From ZC4RG29 sp964521255 (GTDB taxonomy: Bacteria > Bacteroidota > Bacteroidia > Cytophagales > Cyclobacteriaceae), in the NCBI GenBank assembly GCA_964521255.1, contig CAZFRM010000015.1:62001-126000 (forward strand): a stretch of DNA of 64,000 nucleotides, read 5' to 3'. Under the pieces are notes generated by a model that was not told the DNA's origin, made no database searches, and saw only the letters and a list, made by a program, of their open reading frames with translations. Below, piece by piece: positions 51,383 to 60,247 of the stretch. The position numbers and the translations under genes are program-made. Positions within the stretch are counted from its first letter, which is position 1. Every line of letters starts with the position of its first letter.

Positions 51383-51802
51383 CTAAAAAACGATAGGATA
51401 AAGGATAACATCAACTCTTCGGTTCATGGTCATTCCTGAATAGGTTTCGTTGCTGTAAACCGGATTCTCCAGCCCCCAGTCTTTAATGGAAATTTTGTTC
51501 TCCGGTATTGGTCGTTGTACAAGGAGGTTTTGCACTGCCTCACTTCTCATTTTAGAGAGCCATTCGTTATACTCGCGTCCGCCGATCGGATCGGTATGGC
51601 TTATTAACTGAATCTCATATTTCTCCAGGAGATTAGGAATGGTATCAAGCCAATTATGAAGCTCCCGGGCCTGATCCTCTTCAATGTAATAACTACCACC
51701 GCCAAAATAAATGCTCATTCGGATTTCGTCGGCATCGGGTTGCTGAGCAAAACAATCCCATGTCAAGATTGAAAGTAATAAGACAGACCCCAACTTAAGC
51801 AT
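51383..51802 (-). CDS. OmpA-like domain protein
   Basis: A 139-residue exported protein with signal peptide (LKLGSVLLLSILTWDCFAQ) and a single OmpA-C-like domain: ISHTDPIGGREYNEWLSKMRSEAVQNLL and a final TMNRRVDVILYPI with the NRRVDV motif that binds diaminopimelate in peptidoglycan. The strand MSIYFGGGSYYIEEDQA fits the domain start. It probably sits in the periplasm. The promoter region faces the decayed TPR gene. Confidence 0.88.
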   Translation of the reverse strand: MLKLGSVLLLSILTWDCFAQQPDADEIRMSIYFGGGSYYIEEDQARELHNWLDTIPNLLEKYEIQLISHTDPIGGREYNEWLSKMRSEAVQNLLVQRPIPENKISIKDWGLENPVYSNETYSGMTMNRRVDVILYPIVF

Positions 51803-51843
51803 GATATGAAGGTAACGAAAGCATCACCCTAATTCAACATAAT

Positions 51844-52568
51844 ATGCAGCAATTGTTTGTAGCATTGAATGACAAAAATAAAATCATCGGTTCGAAAAAT
51901 AACCTTGGCAACCTGAACTTCGATCTTCAGTTGTATGAGAAAGCGATGAAGAATTATTCCGAAGCCTACCAGCTAAGCCTTCAAAGCGGAATCAAGTTTG
52001 CAGATCCGGTTAACAATATCGGGAACATTTATTTTCGACAGGGAAATTACCAGAAAGCAATTGAGAACTATCAACAGGGCCCTGAATATAGAAAGAGAAA
52101 ATAACAACCGGTTGGGAATAATTAATACGCTCACCAACATTGGTATAGCATACGTTAATGCCGGTCAACCAACACCGGCTCAAAAATATTTAAGCGAGGC
52201 AGAAAGTTTATGTAATGAACTTCAGGCTTACACCTACCTGCCAACCATTCTTAAATACGATGCTGAGATACTTTCAAGACAAGGCAAACCAAAGGAGGCA
52301 TATGAAACGATGATACGATATGATTCGCTTCGTGAAAAAATTTATGGTGAAGAAAGTACACGTAAAATAGCCCCAGATGGAAATGGCCCTGAGCTTTTAT
52401 GAAAAAGAAAAAGAATTTGAGATGCTACAAAAAGAAAACAGCATTAAATCCCTTCAGTTAAGAAATAGTCAATTGTTCATTGTTCTTGTCATTCTTGGTC
52501 TGATTACCGCTATGGGAATTATTAATTTCTATTATATGGGTAAGCGGAAAAAGATGTTCGGCTCTTGA
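51844..52568 (+). pseudogene. Decayed TPR protein (two frameshifts)
   Basis: Three overlapping reading frames together encode one TPR protein followed by a membrane segment. Frame 1 (51844-52080) has NLGNLNFDLQLYEKAMKNYSEA and NIGNIYFRQGNYQKAIENYQQ, frame 2 (from about 52080) continues ALNIERENNNRLGIINTLTN, and frame 3 (from about 52375) gives MEMALSFYEKEKEFEMLQKE and LFIVLVILGLITAMGIINFYY. Both frame changes fall on homopolymers (GGG at 52077-52079, CCCC at 52371-52374), each consistent with one extra base. No output domain follows the membrane helix, and the first TPR looks cut. It resembles the sensor half of TPR-type histidine kinases or LytTR proteins. Confidence 0.75.
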
Positions 52569-52930
52569 GTGTTAATGGTTATCAGTTAATGGTTAATCGT
52601 GAGGTATGTATTTACCATGTAGTTTACACTTTTCCGAAAAAGAATCTTTAAAGTCCCTCTCCTTTGGAGAGGGATTTAGGGTGAGGCCAAAATCACGACT
52701 ATTTAACTATCACTTTTAGACTTTAGACGATTCAGTTGTTACCGATATCTTTTACTTACTTTCTGATCCATCAACCTTTAACTGATAATGGATAACTATT
52801 AAGGGCAAAAAACTATTTTTTATTTGGCCCTGCTTGAACAGGCAACCTCATCCCCATAGGAGAAGAACGGCGGATGTTTTTAGAGACGCCCTAATGGTTA
52901 TCTGGGACGGAAATTATCAGTTAAAAGTTT
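52569..52930. other. Repeat-rich intergenic DNA
   Basis: Holds a GTTAATGGTTATCAGTTAAT word at 52571-52590 with an inverted partner near 52780-52800, and a CCCTCTCCTTTGGAGAGGG hairpin near 52656. No gene is supported. Confidence 0.45.
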
Positions 52931-53641
52931 CTAACTCAATAAATAACTAAGATCTGTTCCGGAATCGAGGTGTTCCGATGGAGTATTGAATTGAAACAGT
53001 TTCGCGGAGCCATTTCCTTTTAGCCACAGATTTTTTCCCTCACGTTGAAGACACATTCCCTCGGGTAATCCAATAACTTTTCTATTTGGATTCATGATCA
53101 AAAACTCTTCAATTCTTTGTTGTCGTGTTTCACCGCCATGCCCTTCAGGATTAAAATCTGTAAAATGCGGATTGATTTGAAACGGTATCAGGTTCAATGC
53201 TTCGAAAGATGGTGGACAGACAATGGGCATATCGTTAGTTGTCATTAAGGTAGGGCATGCCATATTTGCACCTGCGCTCCAACCAATGTAAGGCTTCTCC
53301 TGACGTACATGATCACGGATTAAATCGATCAGGTCATTCTCATACAACCGATTCAACAATACAAAGGTGTTGCCTCCACCAATCACAATAACAGTTGCTT
53401 CTTTAACCGCTTGTTTCCTATCACTTGCTACATGAATACTCTTTAATGAATAGCCCAGATTTTCAAATGCTTTCTGCACTACTGCAGCATATTCATCCTG
53501 TGAAAATGTCACTGCGGCATAGGGAATAAAAAGAACTTCCATTTTTTCATTTCCCAGAAATTGATTGACAAAAGGGCCAGGCCAGGAAAAAAACGGCGTT
53601 CCCGGCATAGTAGAATTGCTGAGCAAAAGTAATCGTGACAT
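52931..53641 (-). CDS. pepE: Peptidase E (alpha-aspartyl dipeptidase)
   Basis: A 236-residue serine peptidase of family S51 that hydrolyses dipeptides with N-terminal Asp. Nucleophile Ser122 in IGWSAGANMACP, His159 in INPHFTDF and Asp137 in TTNDMPI correspond to the known catalytic set. IVIGGGNTFVLLNRL precedes the nucleophile elbow. Complete; cytoplasmic. It starts at ATG 53641. Confidence 0.92.
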   Translation of the reverse strand: MSRLLLLSNSTMPGTPFFSWPGPFVNQFLGNEKMEVLFIPYAAVTFSQDEYAAVVQKAFENLGYSLKSIHVASDRKQAVKEATVIVIGGGNTFVLLNRLYENDLIDLIRDHVRQEKPYIGWSAGANMACPTLMTTNDMPIVCPPSFEALNLIPFQINPHFTDFNPEGHGGETRQQRIEEFLIMNPNRKVIGLPEGMCLQREGKNLWLKGNGSAKLFQFNTPSEHLDSGTDLSYLLS

Positions 53642-53705
53642 TTAGCGAACGTGGTTTTTTGAATTCGCCCTAAAAGTATAGATTTGCCATCTAAAGTTTA
53701 AAGTC

Positions 53706-53837
53706 ATGTTTCAACAGTATATCGGAGACGGGGCCAGCATTTTTATCACTATCGTGGCCGTAATTATTGGTTTTGCAGCAGCACTAGGCTACATCGATTT
53801 TTTGAAAACCAAGAAAGAAGAAAAGAAAGAACACTAG
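53706..53837 (+). CDS. Small single-pass membrane protein (43 aa)
   Basis: A short gene starting at ATG 53706: MFQQYIGDGASIFITIVAVIIG follows without its first two residues as a membrane helix (about 11-35) and a charged tail KTKKEEKKEH. The composition is that of real small membrane proteins, and the frame lies in a gap between convergent/divergent genes. Its role is unknown. Confidence is moderate since short frames can be chance. Confidence 0.5.
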   Translation: MFQQYIGDGASIFITIVAVIIGFAAALGYIDFLKTKKEEKKEH

Positions 53838-53878
53838 GAAGGTACGAGGGACGATTTACGAGGTACGAAGTAATCCCT

Positions 53879-54418
53879 CTATTTCGAGTACGGTGATTTG
53901 TATTCTTTTTGAAAATCTTCGAAGGATTTAGTCTTGTAAAAATCCTTGCCGATATATTCAACGATCTTATGAAATTCATCAGCCTTTCTGTAACCGGGAA
54001 GGGGTTGAATTATTTGAAAATCTTCTGTAAGAAATACGACCGTCGGATAGCTGAGTTGATTATTAAGTAGTGAAGCCGCCAGTTCATGATATCCACTCCT
54101 TCCATTCGCTACAAACTTAAACGTGTGACCCGCAAATAAAATCTCTTCACGTTGCTCTGCATTAAATTTTACAGGGTAAAACTTTTCATTTAAAACTTTT
54201 GCCACCTGTGGATCATTGAAGGTGTTCTTATCCATTACTTTACACCATCCGCACCAATCGGTGTAAACATCAACAAATATTTTCCTCTTCTCCTTTTTAG
54301 ACTTTTCAACAGCTTCTTCAAACGACATCCACTTCACGGTTCCCGGCTCATTCGAAGTGAATGAGGAAACCAGTGCAATTCCAACGATCACAACCCCGTA
54401 TGTCAATAACTTCTTCAT
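53879..54418 (-). CDS. Thioredoxin family protein, exported
   Basis: A 179-residue protein. The N terminus KKLLTYGVVIVGIALVSSFTS is a signal peptide or anchor. The thioredoxin fold has DVYTDWCGWCKVMD with the CGWC redox pair near residue 50, and cis-Pro in NNQLSYPTVVFL. The DUF255-like start (KWMSFEEAVEKSKKEKRKIFVDVY) is typical of periplasmic thioredoxin-like proteins in Bacteroidota. ATG 54418 is used; ATG 54427 is equally possible. An upstream extension to 54550 lacks homology features. Confidence 0.85.
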   Translation of the reverse strand: MKKLLTYGVVIVGIALVSSFTSNEPGTVKWMSFEEAVEKSKKEKRKIFVDVYTDWCGWCKVMDKNTFNDPQVAKVLNEKFYPVKFNAEQREEILFAGHTFKFVANGRSGYHELAASLLNNQLSYPTVVFLTEDFQIIQPLPGYRKADEFHKIVEYIGKDFYKTKSFEDFQKEYKSPYSK

Positions 54419-54629
54419 ATTTTTCATTCCTGCAAAATTAAGGAATAAAACAAATCCTTCTTTAATAACATTCCACCAGACTATCGTAACCTGCGCTAAT
54501 CTGCAGTTAGATTGTACGCTATGGCTTTTCAAATGTCCAAAACCGAACAATGTTCAGGCCAAACCATCTGAAATTCTTGAATAAATAGCTGCTTTTGGCT
54601 TTGGCACAAGGGTTGGTAATAGTCAACTC

Positions 54630-54836
54630 ATGAAATTGAGAATTACATATCGGGAACTTTCAATTTTAGCCGGAGTTGTAGTGGCTCTTGCTGTTATTTT
54701 GATTCTTTGGGTAAGTCAAATGGAGTCTAATGGTACATTCTCTTTGTCAATGACCCCTGAACTCAGTTGGGATTCCGTTAACCTGCTTATCGACAAGACC
54801 CTTATTTTTATTTCGCAGACAACCTTCCCAAATTAA
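54630..54836 (+). CDS. Hypothetical small membrane protein (68 aa)
   Basis: One hydrophobic helix (ELSILAGVVVALAVILILWVS, minus one residue, about 9-28) after a basic start and before a polar tail. It is not recognised. The end overlaps the convergent YkgJ gene by 4 bases. The start ATG lies 200 bases from the divergent thioredoxin gene. It could be a real small protein, or a chance frame. Confidence 0.45.
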   Translation: MKLRITYRELSILAGVVVALAVILILWVSQMESNGTFSLSMTPELSWDSVNLLIDKTLIFISQTTFPN

Positions 54837-55405
54837 TCACGATAGGCATAATAGTGCATCACTGCTTCCAATGCTTTTTTGATCGCTACATTAATAGGAT
54901 ATAATGTTCTCCCCAATTCATCATCAATCATCATTAACTGACGATAATATCGATCCGCTATCGGAATGGAGTGATCGTCGTTTTCTATATTATTAACCGC
55001 TTTTAAATAATTTGTTTCCTGTTCGGTCTTGATGATTTTACAGGTAATCATTTCAGGTTTTCCATACTTATTCATACGCGCCGAATACCCAAAGACCCTG
55101 CAAATCATTCCACGATGTATATAATTGCTGCACATTCCATGAAAGCGATTTGAATCAAGAATTATGCACAGGCCATTCAATTGTTCATTTGTTTTTTCGT
55201 AAAGTTCTTCAGCCTTACCATCATGGTGAGCGTGAAAGGCCATCGGCAAAAATTCCAAAGCAGTTGCATTGATGTCTGGTTTAAAACAGCACTTACCACA
55301 ACCTGGAGGGCAATGTAAACCTGACCACTCCTGAAAAGAAGCTATTTCCGAATCAAGTTTTTGAAAAATATCTTCGACTGATTTAACTTTTTCAGTTAGC
55401 GTCAT
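54833..55405 (-). CDS. YkgJ family cysteine cluster protein
   Basis: A 190-residue cytoplasmic protein with the YkgJ/UPF0153 cluster: CPPGCGKCCFKPD near residues 33-45, then CSNYIHRGMICRVFGYSARM near 90-110. The Cys pattern suggests zinc or iron-sulfur binding. Function unknown, though some members are linked to metal or methyltransferase systems. Intact length. The DUF3109 gene at 5260 encodes a related Cys-cluster protein. Confidence 0.88.
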   Translation of the reverse strand: MTLTEKVKSVEDIFQKLDSEIASFQEWSGLHCPPGCGKCCFKPDINATALEFLPMAFHAHHDGKAEELYEKTNEQLNGLCIILDSNRFHGMCSNYIHRGMICRVFGYSARMNKYGKPEMITCKIIKTEQETNYLKAVNNIENDDHSIPIADRYYRQLMMIDDELGRTLYPINVAIKKALEAVMHYYAYRD

Positions 55406-55483
55406 AACCCTGCATTGATTTCAAGTGCAAAGTAATGAAGAAGAGGTCTAGCTCAATTAGATAAGACGCATTAGTTTTAATTC

Positions 55484-55567
55484 TTCTCCCGCAGATTTTC
55501 GCAGATTTAGCTTCTGCGTTTACCTGCCTTTGCCGGCAGGCAGGTCTGCGTAATCTGCGGGAAAGAA
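55484..55567. repeat. Inverted CCCGCAGATT repeat with nested 22-bp palindrome
   Basis: The left arm TTCTCCCGCAGATT and right arm AATCTGCGGGAAAGAA are inverted copies. Inside, at 55523-55544, sits the palindrome identical to that at 4598-4619. It may end the GyrI gene transcript on the minus strand. Confidence 0.55.
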
Positions 55568-55576
55568 ACCGAATTC

Positions 55577-56182
55577 TTAATTCAATCTGACCGGATACCG
55601 GATAATGGTCTTCAGTTTTTCAGGACTAACCTTTCTTGGGTCAGATAAGTATATTTCGTGATGATGACCGTTTTGATCCAGCTTCTCTGACTTCATTACA
55701 TTTCTGATTTTTTCTACAGTTGATTCTTCCGCTGTATACGGACCAACATGTAAAATCTGTAAGCTCTTGCCTTCGCTAAACTTTTCAAAATTCACATCGA
55801 GAATAAGATCAAGTCTTTTCTTCCGCACAACCTCATCCTTAGCTTGTTTGACCGTTTCCGCTTTAACAAAGTCGGGCAGATGAATTATAAGTTTCCACGA
55901 CCATTCCTGTGGAGGAACTTCCAGCACAGACTTGTTGCCGTCAATCCACCAAAGTCCGCCCATTGGTGGAATCGTGAAGTCGTTGTTTTCTACTTTGCAA
56001 ATTTTCTTAACGCCATAAGCCAACGCATATAATGCTTCTATTTTTTTGTTGAACTCCTCCCCCGCCGGCTCTCCCCTTCCTTTGATAGATAGACATTTGA
56101 TTGTCGGCACATTGATAAGTTCCGGAGTTTTAGGTGTGGAGTAGTATGTTTTGTATTCTTTCTTTAAATCAAGTTTTTCCAT
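55577..56182 (-). CDS. GyrI-like small-molecule-binding protein
   Basis: A 201-residue protein of the GyrI-like (SbmC/AraC effector-binding) superfamily. LDLKKEYKTYYSTPKTPELINVPTI is the usual start for this Bacteroidota type, with PMGGLWWIDG and ILHVGPYTAEESTVEKI in the ligand pocket. Such proteins bind small molecules or, as here next to a WYL regulator, may hydrolyse or sequester a toxic ligand. Cytoplasmic. Confidence 0.87.
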   Translation of the reverse strand: MEKLDLKKEYKTYYSTPKTPELINVPTIKCLSIKGRGEPAGEEFNKKIEALYALAYGVKKICKVENNDFTIPPMGGLWWIDGNKSVLEVPPQEWSWKLIIHLPDFVKAETVKQAKDEVVRKKRLDLILDVNFEKFSEGKSLQILHVGPYTAEESTVEKIRNVMKSEKLDQNGHHHEIYLSDPRKVSPEKLKTIIRYPVRLN

Positions 56183-56281
56183 GGTATTTATTGTTTGATT
56201 GTTATAAAGTTCCCTGTTAACGGATCACCGGTCACAGGAGTAGTGTTTTAAAATTCATCGAAAACTTTCACCTTGAATTAT

Positions 56282-56893
56282 TCAAATATTATGTGCAAAG
56301 GCATCAACTGATACATTCGGCATAACTGACTTCGGAAAAAACTGCAGCCAGAAGTTGAGTCCCTCATTGTCCATTACATTCAATGCGGTGAAAACTTCTA
56401 TTGCAAAATCAACCATTGCAGTTCCGTTAGCGGTTATGATGTTGCTCGTTGCAACACAAGGTTTGTTAACATACCAGTCCTCACCATTATACATTCCCCG
56501 GGATTGCTTGAGAAAATAAAGATGATTACTGGTATGCTGAATGCCGTTCAAATATCCGTGAGCGCCGAGAAAAACTGTTGCACCACAAATCGCGGCCACA
56601 ACTTTTCTATGCAAGCGTAACGTATCAATCAAATTCCTCACTTCGGTGTTTCCGCCATTCTCCCATGCCAATCCACCGGGTAATACCAGGGCATCGACAT
56701 TTTTAACATCAACGTCGTTCAATCCCATATCTGATTTGATGTTAAGGTTTCCCATCGATCGAACTGGTTTTCCATCCAGTGAAAATGTCTTCACATCAAC
56801 ATCTGTGTATTGCATCAATCCCGCTGTTACCAATGACGGCTCCCAGTCTGAAAAGCCATCAAACACAAAAAGATAGCAACCTCTGCTTTTCAT
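56282..56893 (-). CDS. DJ-1/PfpI family protein
   Basis: A 203-residue glutamine-amidotransferase-like fold protein. The nucleophile elbow is VAAICGATVFLG with Cys near residue 103, and ALVLPGGLAWENGG precedes it. Members are glyoxalase/chaperone-like or transcription-linked proteins. It lies between two GyrI-like genes, 13 bases after the one at 56907, all on the minus strand, downstream of the WYL regulator. Confidence 0.88.
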   Translation of the reverse strand: MKSRGCYLFVFDGFSDWEPSLVTAGLMQYTDVDVKTFSLDGKPVRSMGNLNIKSDMGLNDVDVKNVDALVLPGGLAWENGGNTEVRNLIDTLRLHRKVVAAICGATVFLGAHGYLNGIQHTSNHLYFLKQSRGMYNGEDWYVNKPCVATSNIITANGTAMVDFAIEVFTALNVMDNEGLNFWLQFFPKSVMPNVSVDAFAHNI

Positions 56894-56906
56894 AACCCAC
56901 TTTACG

Positions 56907-57425
56907 TTAGACGATATGTGTTGTCACATTTTTTACTTCCGGCATTTTAGCAACTTCAAAAAATGAATCTGCACTAATCCCGATTTGTACCTCAGTAATA
57001 TTGGCCGACGGGTTATTAAAATCCATGTTAATGTATATTTCCCTGTTCAGGGCAACCGGATTTAACTGATGATCGCCAATAAAACTCATAAGCTTTTCAT
57101 AACTGGCAGGAAGATCAAACCAGCTACCTTCATGGAGAAGCGACACACAATAAAAGGTATCCTCACGCTTCACACGAAACTTGCCCTCATATTGTGTAGG
57201 AATTTCAGCAACAGGCAAACCAATTTCGAGGGTAAATTCATTAGAGACATCTCCGGTAAATCCGATATAGTTCCAATAAACAGGACCGGATACCTCCAGG
57301 TTATTGACGGCCGCATCACGATAGAGCTCACGGGCAACAATGCCAATGTACCTGCCCAGTTCACTTACCTTTGTTTTAGTGCGAAAGAACAGGAAATTAA
57401 TGGGTTTGATTTCTTTGATCTGCAT
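56907..57425 (-). CDS. GyrI-like effector-binding protein
   Basis: A 172-residue member of the GyrI-like superfamily: KPINFLFFRTKTKVSELGRYIG at the start, a central VYWNYIGF pocket strand and FYCVSLLHEGSWFDLPASYEKLMSFI near residue 100, which corresponds to the H-G-pocket of effector-binding domains. It is stand-alone and thus a ligand binder without its own DNA-binding part. It probably forms an operon with the DJ-1 gene and the regulator at 57533. Confidence 0.82.
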   Translation of the reverse strand: MQIKEIKPINFLFFRTKTKVSELGRYIGIVARELYRDAAVNNLEVSGPVYWNYIGFTGDVSNEFTLEIGLPVAEIPTQYEGKFRVKREDTFYCVSLLHEGSWFDLPASYEKLMSFIGDHQLNPVALNREIYINMDFNNPSANITEVQIGISADSFFEVAKMPEVKNVTTHIV

Positions 57426-57532
57426 AACAAGTTGTTTTTTATGCTAAGAAAGAATACCAAACTGTCAGCCCTATGTCAGCAGATAATGTGATGAGATTAT
57501 TTTTCGATTAAATATTCCGGAAGTATGAAAAT

Positions 57533-58504
57533 TTACTCAGCAGTAACTTTCATGTAGTGCGCCTCAAGTTCTTTTACGAGATCAATTAACAGATCATTTA
57601 AGTGCTCTGGCGATTCAACTTCTACCATGTTGCCGTAAATGAGTAACCAACGGGCAAAAGAACGTATATAAGCCGTGAGGAATGTCATGCGGACTTTATC
57701 ATCAACAATTTCCTCTCCGATGTAACCGTAATTATACTTTTGCTGACCTATATAACGCACAACCTTTTTATCAAATAGTACTACCGCCTTCTCAACTTCG
57801 CGGTGTTCCATCGTTACCGTCTTCAGATATTCCTGGAGGGAAAGGAGGTTATGATTCTGGAAAGGTCTTCCTATATAACGCAATTCTTTGATCCGGTCGG
57901 CCCTGAAATCGCGATAATCATTTCTTAACTGGCAAAAAGCTATCAGGTGCCAGGCAGCGCTATAATAAAATAATCCGATTGGCTCAATCATTCGTGTAGT
58001 CAACTGATCATTATAACTGGCGAAGTAATCAATCTCCACCATTTGTTTCTGAACGACAGCACGTTGCAGCTCCGTGAGAAAACTATCGGGAAAGTCCGGC
58101 TTTTTATCATCTCGATTTGATAGTTGCACCTCCACACTTGAATGAAGTTCTTCCAGATGATCCTTTTCACGATCATTCAAAACAGATTTAATTTTCATAA
58201 GCGCTGATTCGAAAGCCTTTAACACAGATTGATCCGTCATTTTCTCAACCAGCTTTCCGGCCAGTAGCATTGCACTCGCCTCCTCCTGGCTGAACATTAC
58301 CGGTGGTAAGTGATAGCCATCAACAATAAAGTAGCCTGTACCGGCTTCCGAACCAATGGGCACCCCTGCTTCCATTAACGCCTTAACGTCGCGATATACC
58401 GTTCGAAGACTTATTTCAAAACGTTCGGCCATCTCTTCAGCTTTAACAATTCGCTTAGACTGAAGGTGTATCAGGATGGCAGCAAGTCGGTCAATACGGT
58501 TCAT
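57533..58504 (-). CDS. WYL domain transcriptional regulator (YafY-like)
   Basis: A 323-residue DNA-binding regulator from ATG 58504. The N-terminal helix-turn-helix (MNRIDRLAAILIHLQSKRI to FEISLRTVYRDVKALMEAGVPI) is followed by a WYL domain (about 140-215: VEIDYFASYNDQLTTRMIEPIGLFYYSAAWHLIAFCQ) and a C-terminal WCX-like part. It presumably controls the adjacent GyrI/DJ-1 genes in response to a ligand or nucleic acid. Confidence 0.9.
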   Translation of the reverse strand: MNRIDRLAAILIHLQSKRIVKAEEMAERFEISLRTVYRDVKALMEAGVPIGSEAGTGYFIVDGYHLPPVMFSQEEASAMLLAGKLVEKMTDQSVLKAFESALMKIKSVLNDREKDHLEELHSSVEVQLSNRDDKKPDFPDSFLTELQRAVVQKQMVEIDYFASYNDQLTTRMIEPIGLFYYSAAWHLIAFCQLRNDYRDFRADRIKELRYIGRPFQNHNLLSLQEYLKTVTMEHREVEKAVVLFDKKVVRYIGQQKYNYGYIGEEIVDDKVRMTFLTAYIRSFARWLLIYGNMVEVESPEHLNDLLIDLVKELEAHYMKVTAE

Positions 58505-58911
58505 AGCATAAAGATAAAAAATGGTCTTTACCAAAGCACATCACCAAACCGTTGGCGCAAACAATTTCGCAAATGTTAATTTGTATAAAACTTATTCCGC
58601 ATGTTCAAACAATTATGAAATATATCAGAGTATCGAATGACTTTTATCATTCTTCCTGCAAGGGTCTGTGTGTAAAATTACTTACACGTATTTAAATAAA
58701 AGATTAATGAAGATTAGAAAAAGTGAAAGCAAGTTTTACTAACTTCCTACTTGCAAATAGTTCTGTCTGTTTAAGGATTTTGAATAGGCTGACCATTATA
58801 AATTTTTCTTTTCCCTTTATTGCGTTCCGTTACATTTTGTTTACCCGATGGTAACAAATGGTTTTCTTCTGCTTTTTGTTCCTGATTAGTTAACAAGAAC
58901 CTCTTGACAAG
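58505..58911. other. Divergent regulatory gap before the GT4 gene
   Basis: 407 AT-rich bases with two short dyads (GAATGA...TCATTC near 58635 and GTGTAA...TTACAC near 58670) and a larger one: ATTTTGTTTACC and GGTAACAAAT around CGAT at 58834-58859, 52 bases before the GT4 start. The last is a plausible operator. No gene is seen. Confidence 0.4.
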
Positions 58912-60201
58912 ATGAAAGTTCTAATGCTCGGATGGGAGTTCCCACCAATGTTTAGCGGCGGATTAGGTATAGCAACTTACGGAATTGTAAAAGCATTACG
59001 ATCGAAAGCTCAGATAAAACTTATTGTGCCACGTAGCGATCCTACATCCTCATTTGAAAATGTAAACATTATCGGATTAAACAATTTTATCACCGCCCAA
59101 CTTTCTGACGAGCAACGCAAATTTAATTTAGAAAAAATTTTAAGTGATGTTCAGCAAATTCCACTTTCGTTAAGCCCCTATCACGAAGTGAACAAAATTC
59201 TTCAACGACAAACTTCCAAAGAAGAAAAAGAAGTAACTGAAGCAACAGGAAAAATAATTGAAACCGTACGTCATTTTTTTTCCGACGGCGATATGTACGG
59301 TTATGATATTTTGAGAAAGACTTACCTCTATGGTGAACTTGTTGGACAATTAGCCTCAACGGGAGACTTCGATGTCATCCACGCACATGATTGGGTAACT
59401 TACCCGGCGGGTTTAAAGGTCAAGCAAAATTCTGGCAAGCCGCTAGTACTTCATGTTCATGCATTGGAAACTGATCGCGCCGGTGAATCCACAAGGAATG
59501 AAATTTATCACCTGGAAAAAGATGCTCTTGAGCGAGCTGATAAAATTTTCGCCGTGAGTCATTATACAAAAGATCGGATCGTTCACCTTTATGATATTGA
59601 GCCCGGTAAAATTGAAGTAGTATACAATGGCATTGAACCTAAAACCTTTACCCGCAAGGAGCACAAGCTCAAAGACAAGGTCGTTGCATTTCTCGGACGA
59701 ATCACGCATCAAAAAGGTCCTGATTTTCTTTTGGAAACAGTAAGCAAAGTTGTTCGTGTTTACCCAAATGTAAAATTCGTCGTAGCCGGAACGGGCGATC
59801 AGTTTGCACATTTGTTAGAAACAGCAGCTTATCAGAAACTGGGGAGAAAATTTATTTTCACAGGTTTCCTTCCAAAAGAAAAAATTGATGAACTCCTGAG
59901 AATGGCTGATGTCTACTTTATGCCTTCGGTCTCAGAACCTTTTGGACTTACAGCACTCGAAGCTGCTCAACACCATGTCCCGGGTGTACTTTCAAAACAA
60001 TCTGGTGCCAGTGAAGTCGTGACTGCTTCATTGCATGCCGACTTTTGGGATACGGATAAGCACGCTAATTATATATATGCTCTCTTGAAGTATAACAAAC
60101 TTCACGAAGAGCTCGCAAGGAAATCCAATGAACAGGCCAAAGCCATGACATGGGATTCTGCAGCAGAGAAAATTTATAATGAATACGAGAAATTAATTTA
60201 G
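58912..60201 (+). CDS. Glycosyltransferase family 4 (glycogen-synthase-like)
   Basis: A 429-residue retaining GT-B glycosyltransferase. The start VLMLGWEFPPMFSGGLGIATYG is the acceptor loop seen in alpha-glucan synthases and sucrose-type GT4 enzymes. VIHAHDWVTYPAG follows, and the C-terminal nucleotide-sugar domain has VVAFLGRITHQKGPDFLL and the E-x7-E motif SEPFGLTALEAAQ. In Bacteroides the same enzyme type is clustered with a GH57 enzyme and a debranching enzyme in glycogen metabolism. Here the GH57 gene follows after 46 bases; the debranching gene is not in the window. Confidence 0.9.
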   Translation: MKVLMLGWEFPPMFSGGLGIATYGIVKALRSKAQIKLIVPRSDPTSSFENVNIIGLNNFITAQLSDEQRKFNLEKILSDVQQIPLSLSPYHEVNKILQRQTSKEEKEVTEATGKIIETVRHFFSDGDMYGYDILRKTYLYGELVGQLASTGDFDVIHAHDWVTYPAGLKVKQNSGKPLVLHVHALETDRAGESTRNEIYHLEKDALERADKIFAVSHYTKDRIVHLYDIEPGKIEVVYNGIEPKTFTRKEHKLKDKVVAFLGRITHQKGPDFLLETVSKVVRVYPNVKFVVAGTGDQFAHLLETAAYQKLGRKFIFTGFLPKEKIDELLRMADVYFMPSVSEPFGLTALEAAQHHVPGVLSKQSGASEVVTASLHADFWDTDKHANYIYALLKYNKLHEELARKSNEQAKAMTWDSAAEKIYNEYEKLI

Positions 60202-60247
60202 ATCACAGTTATAAAAACTTATGTCGTAAACACTAAAACACATACAA

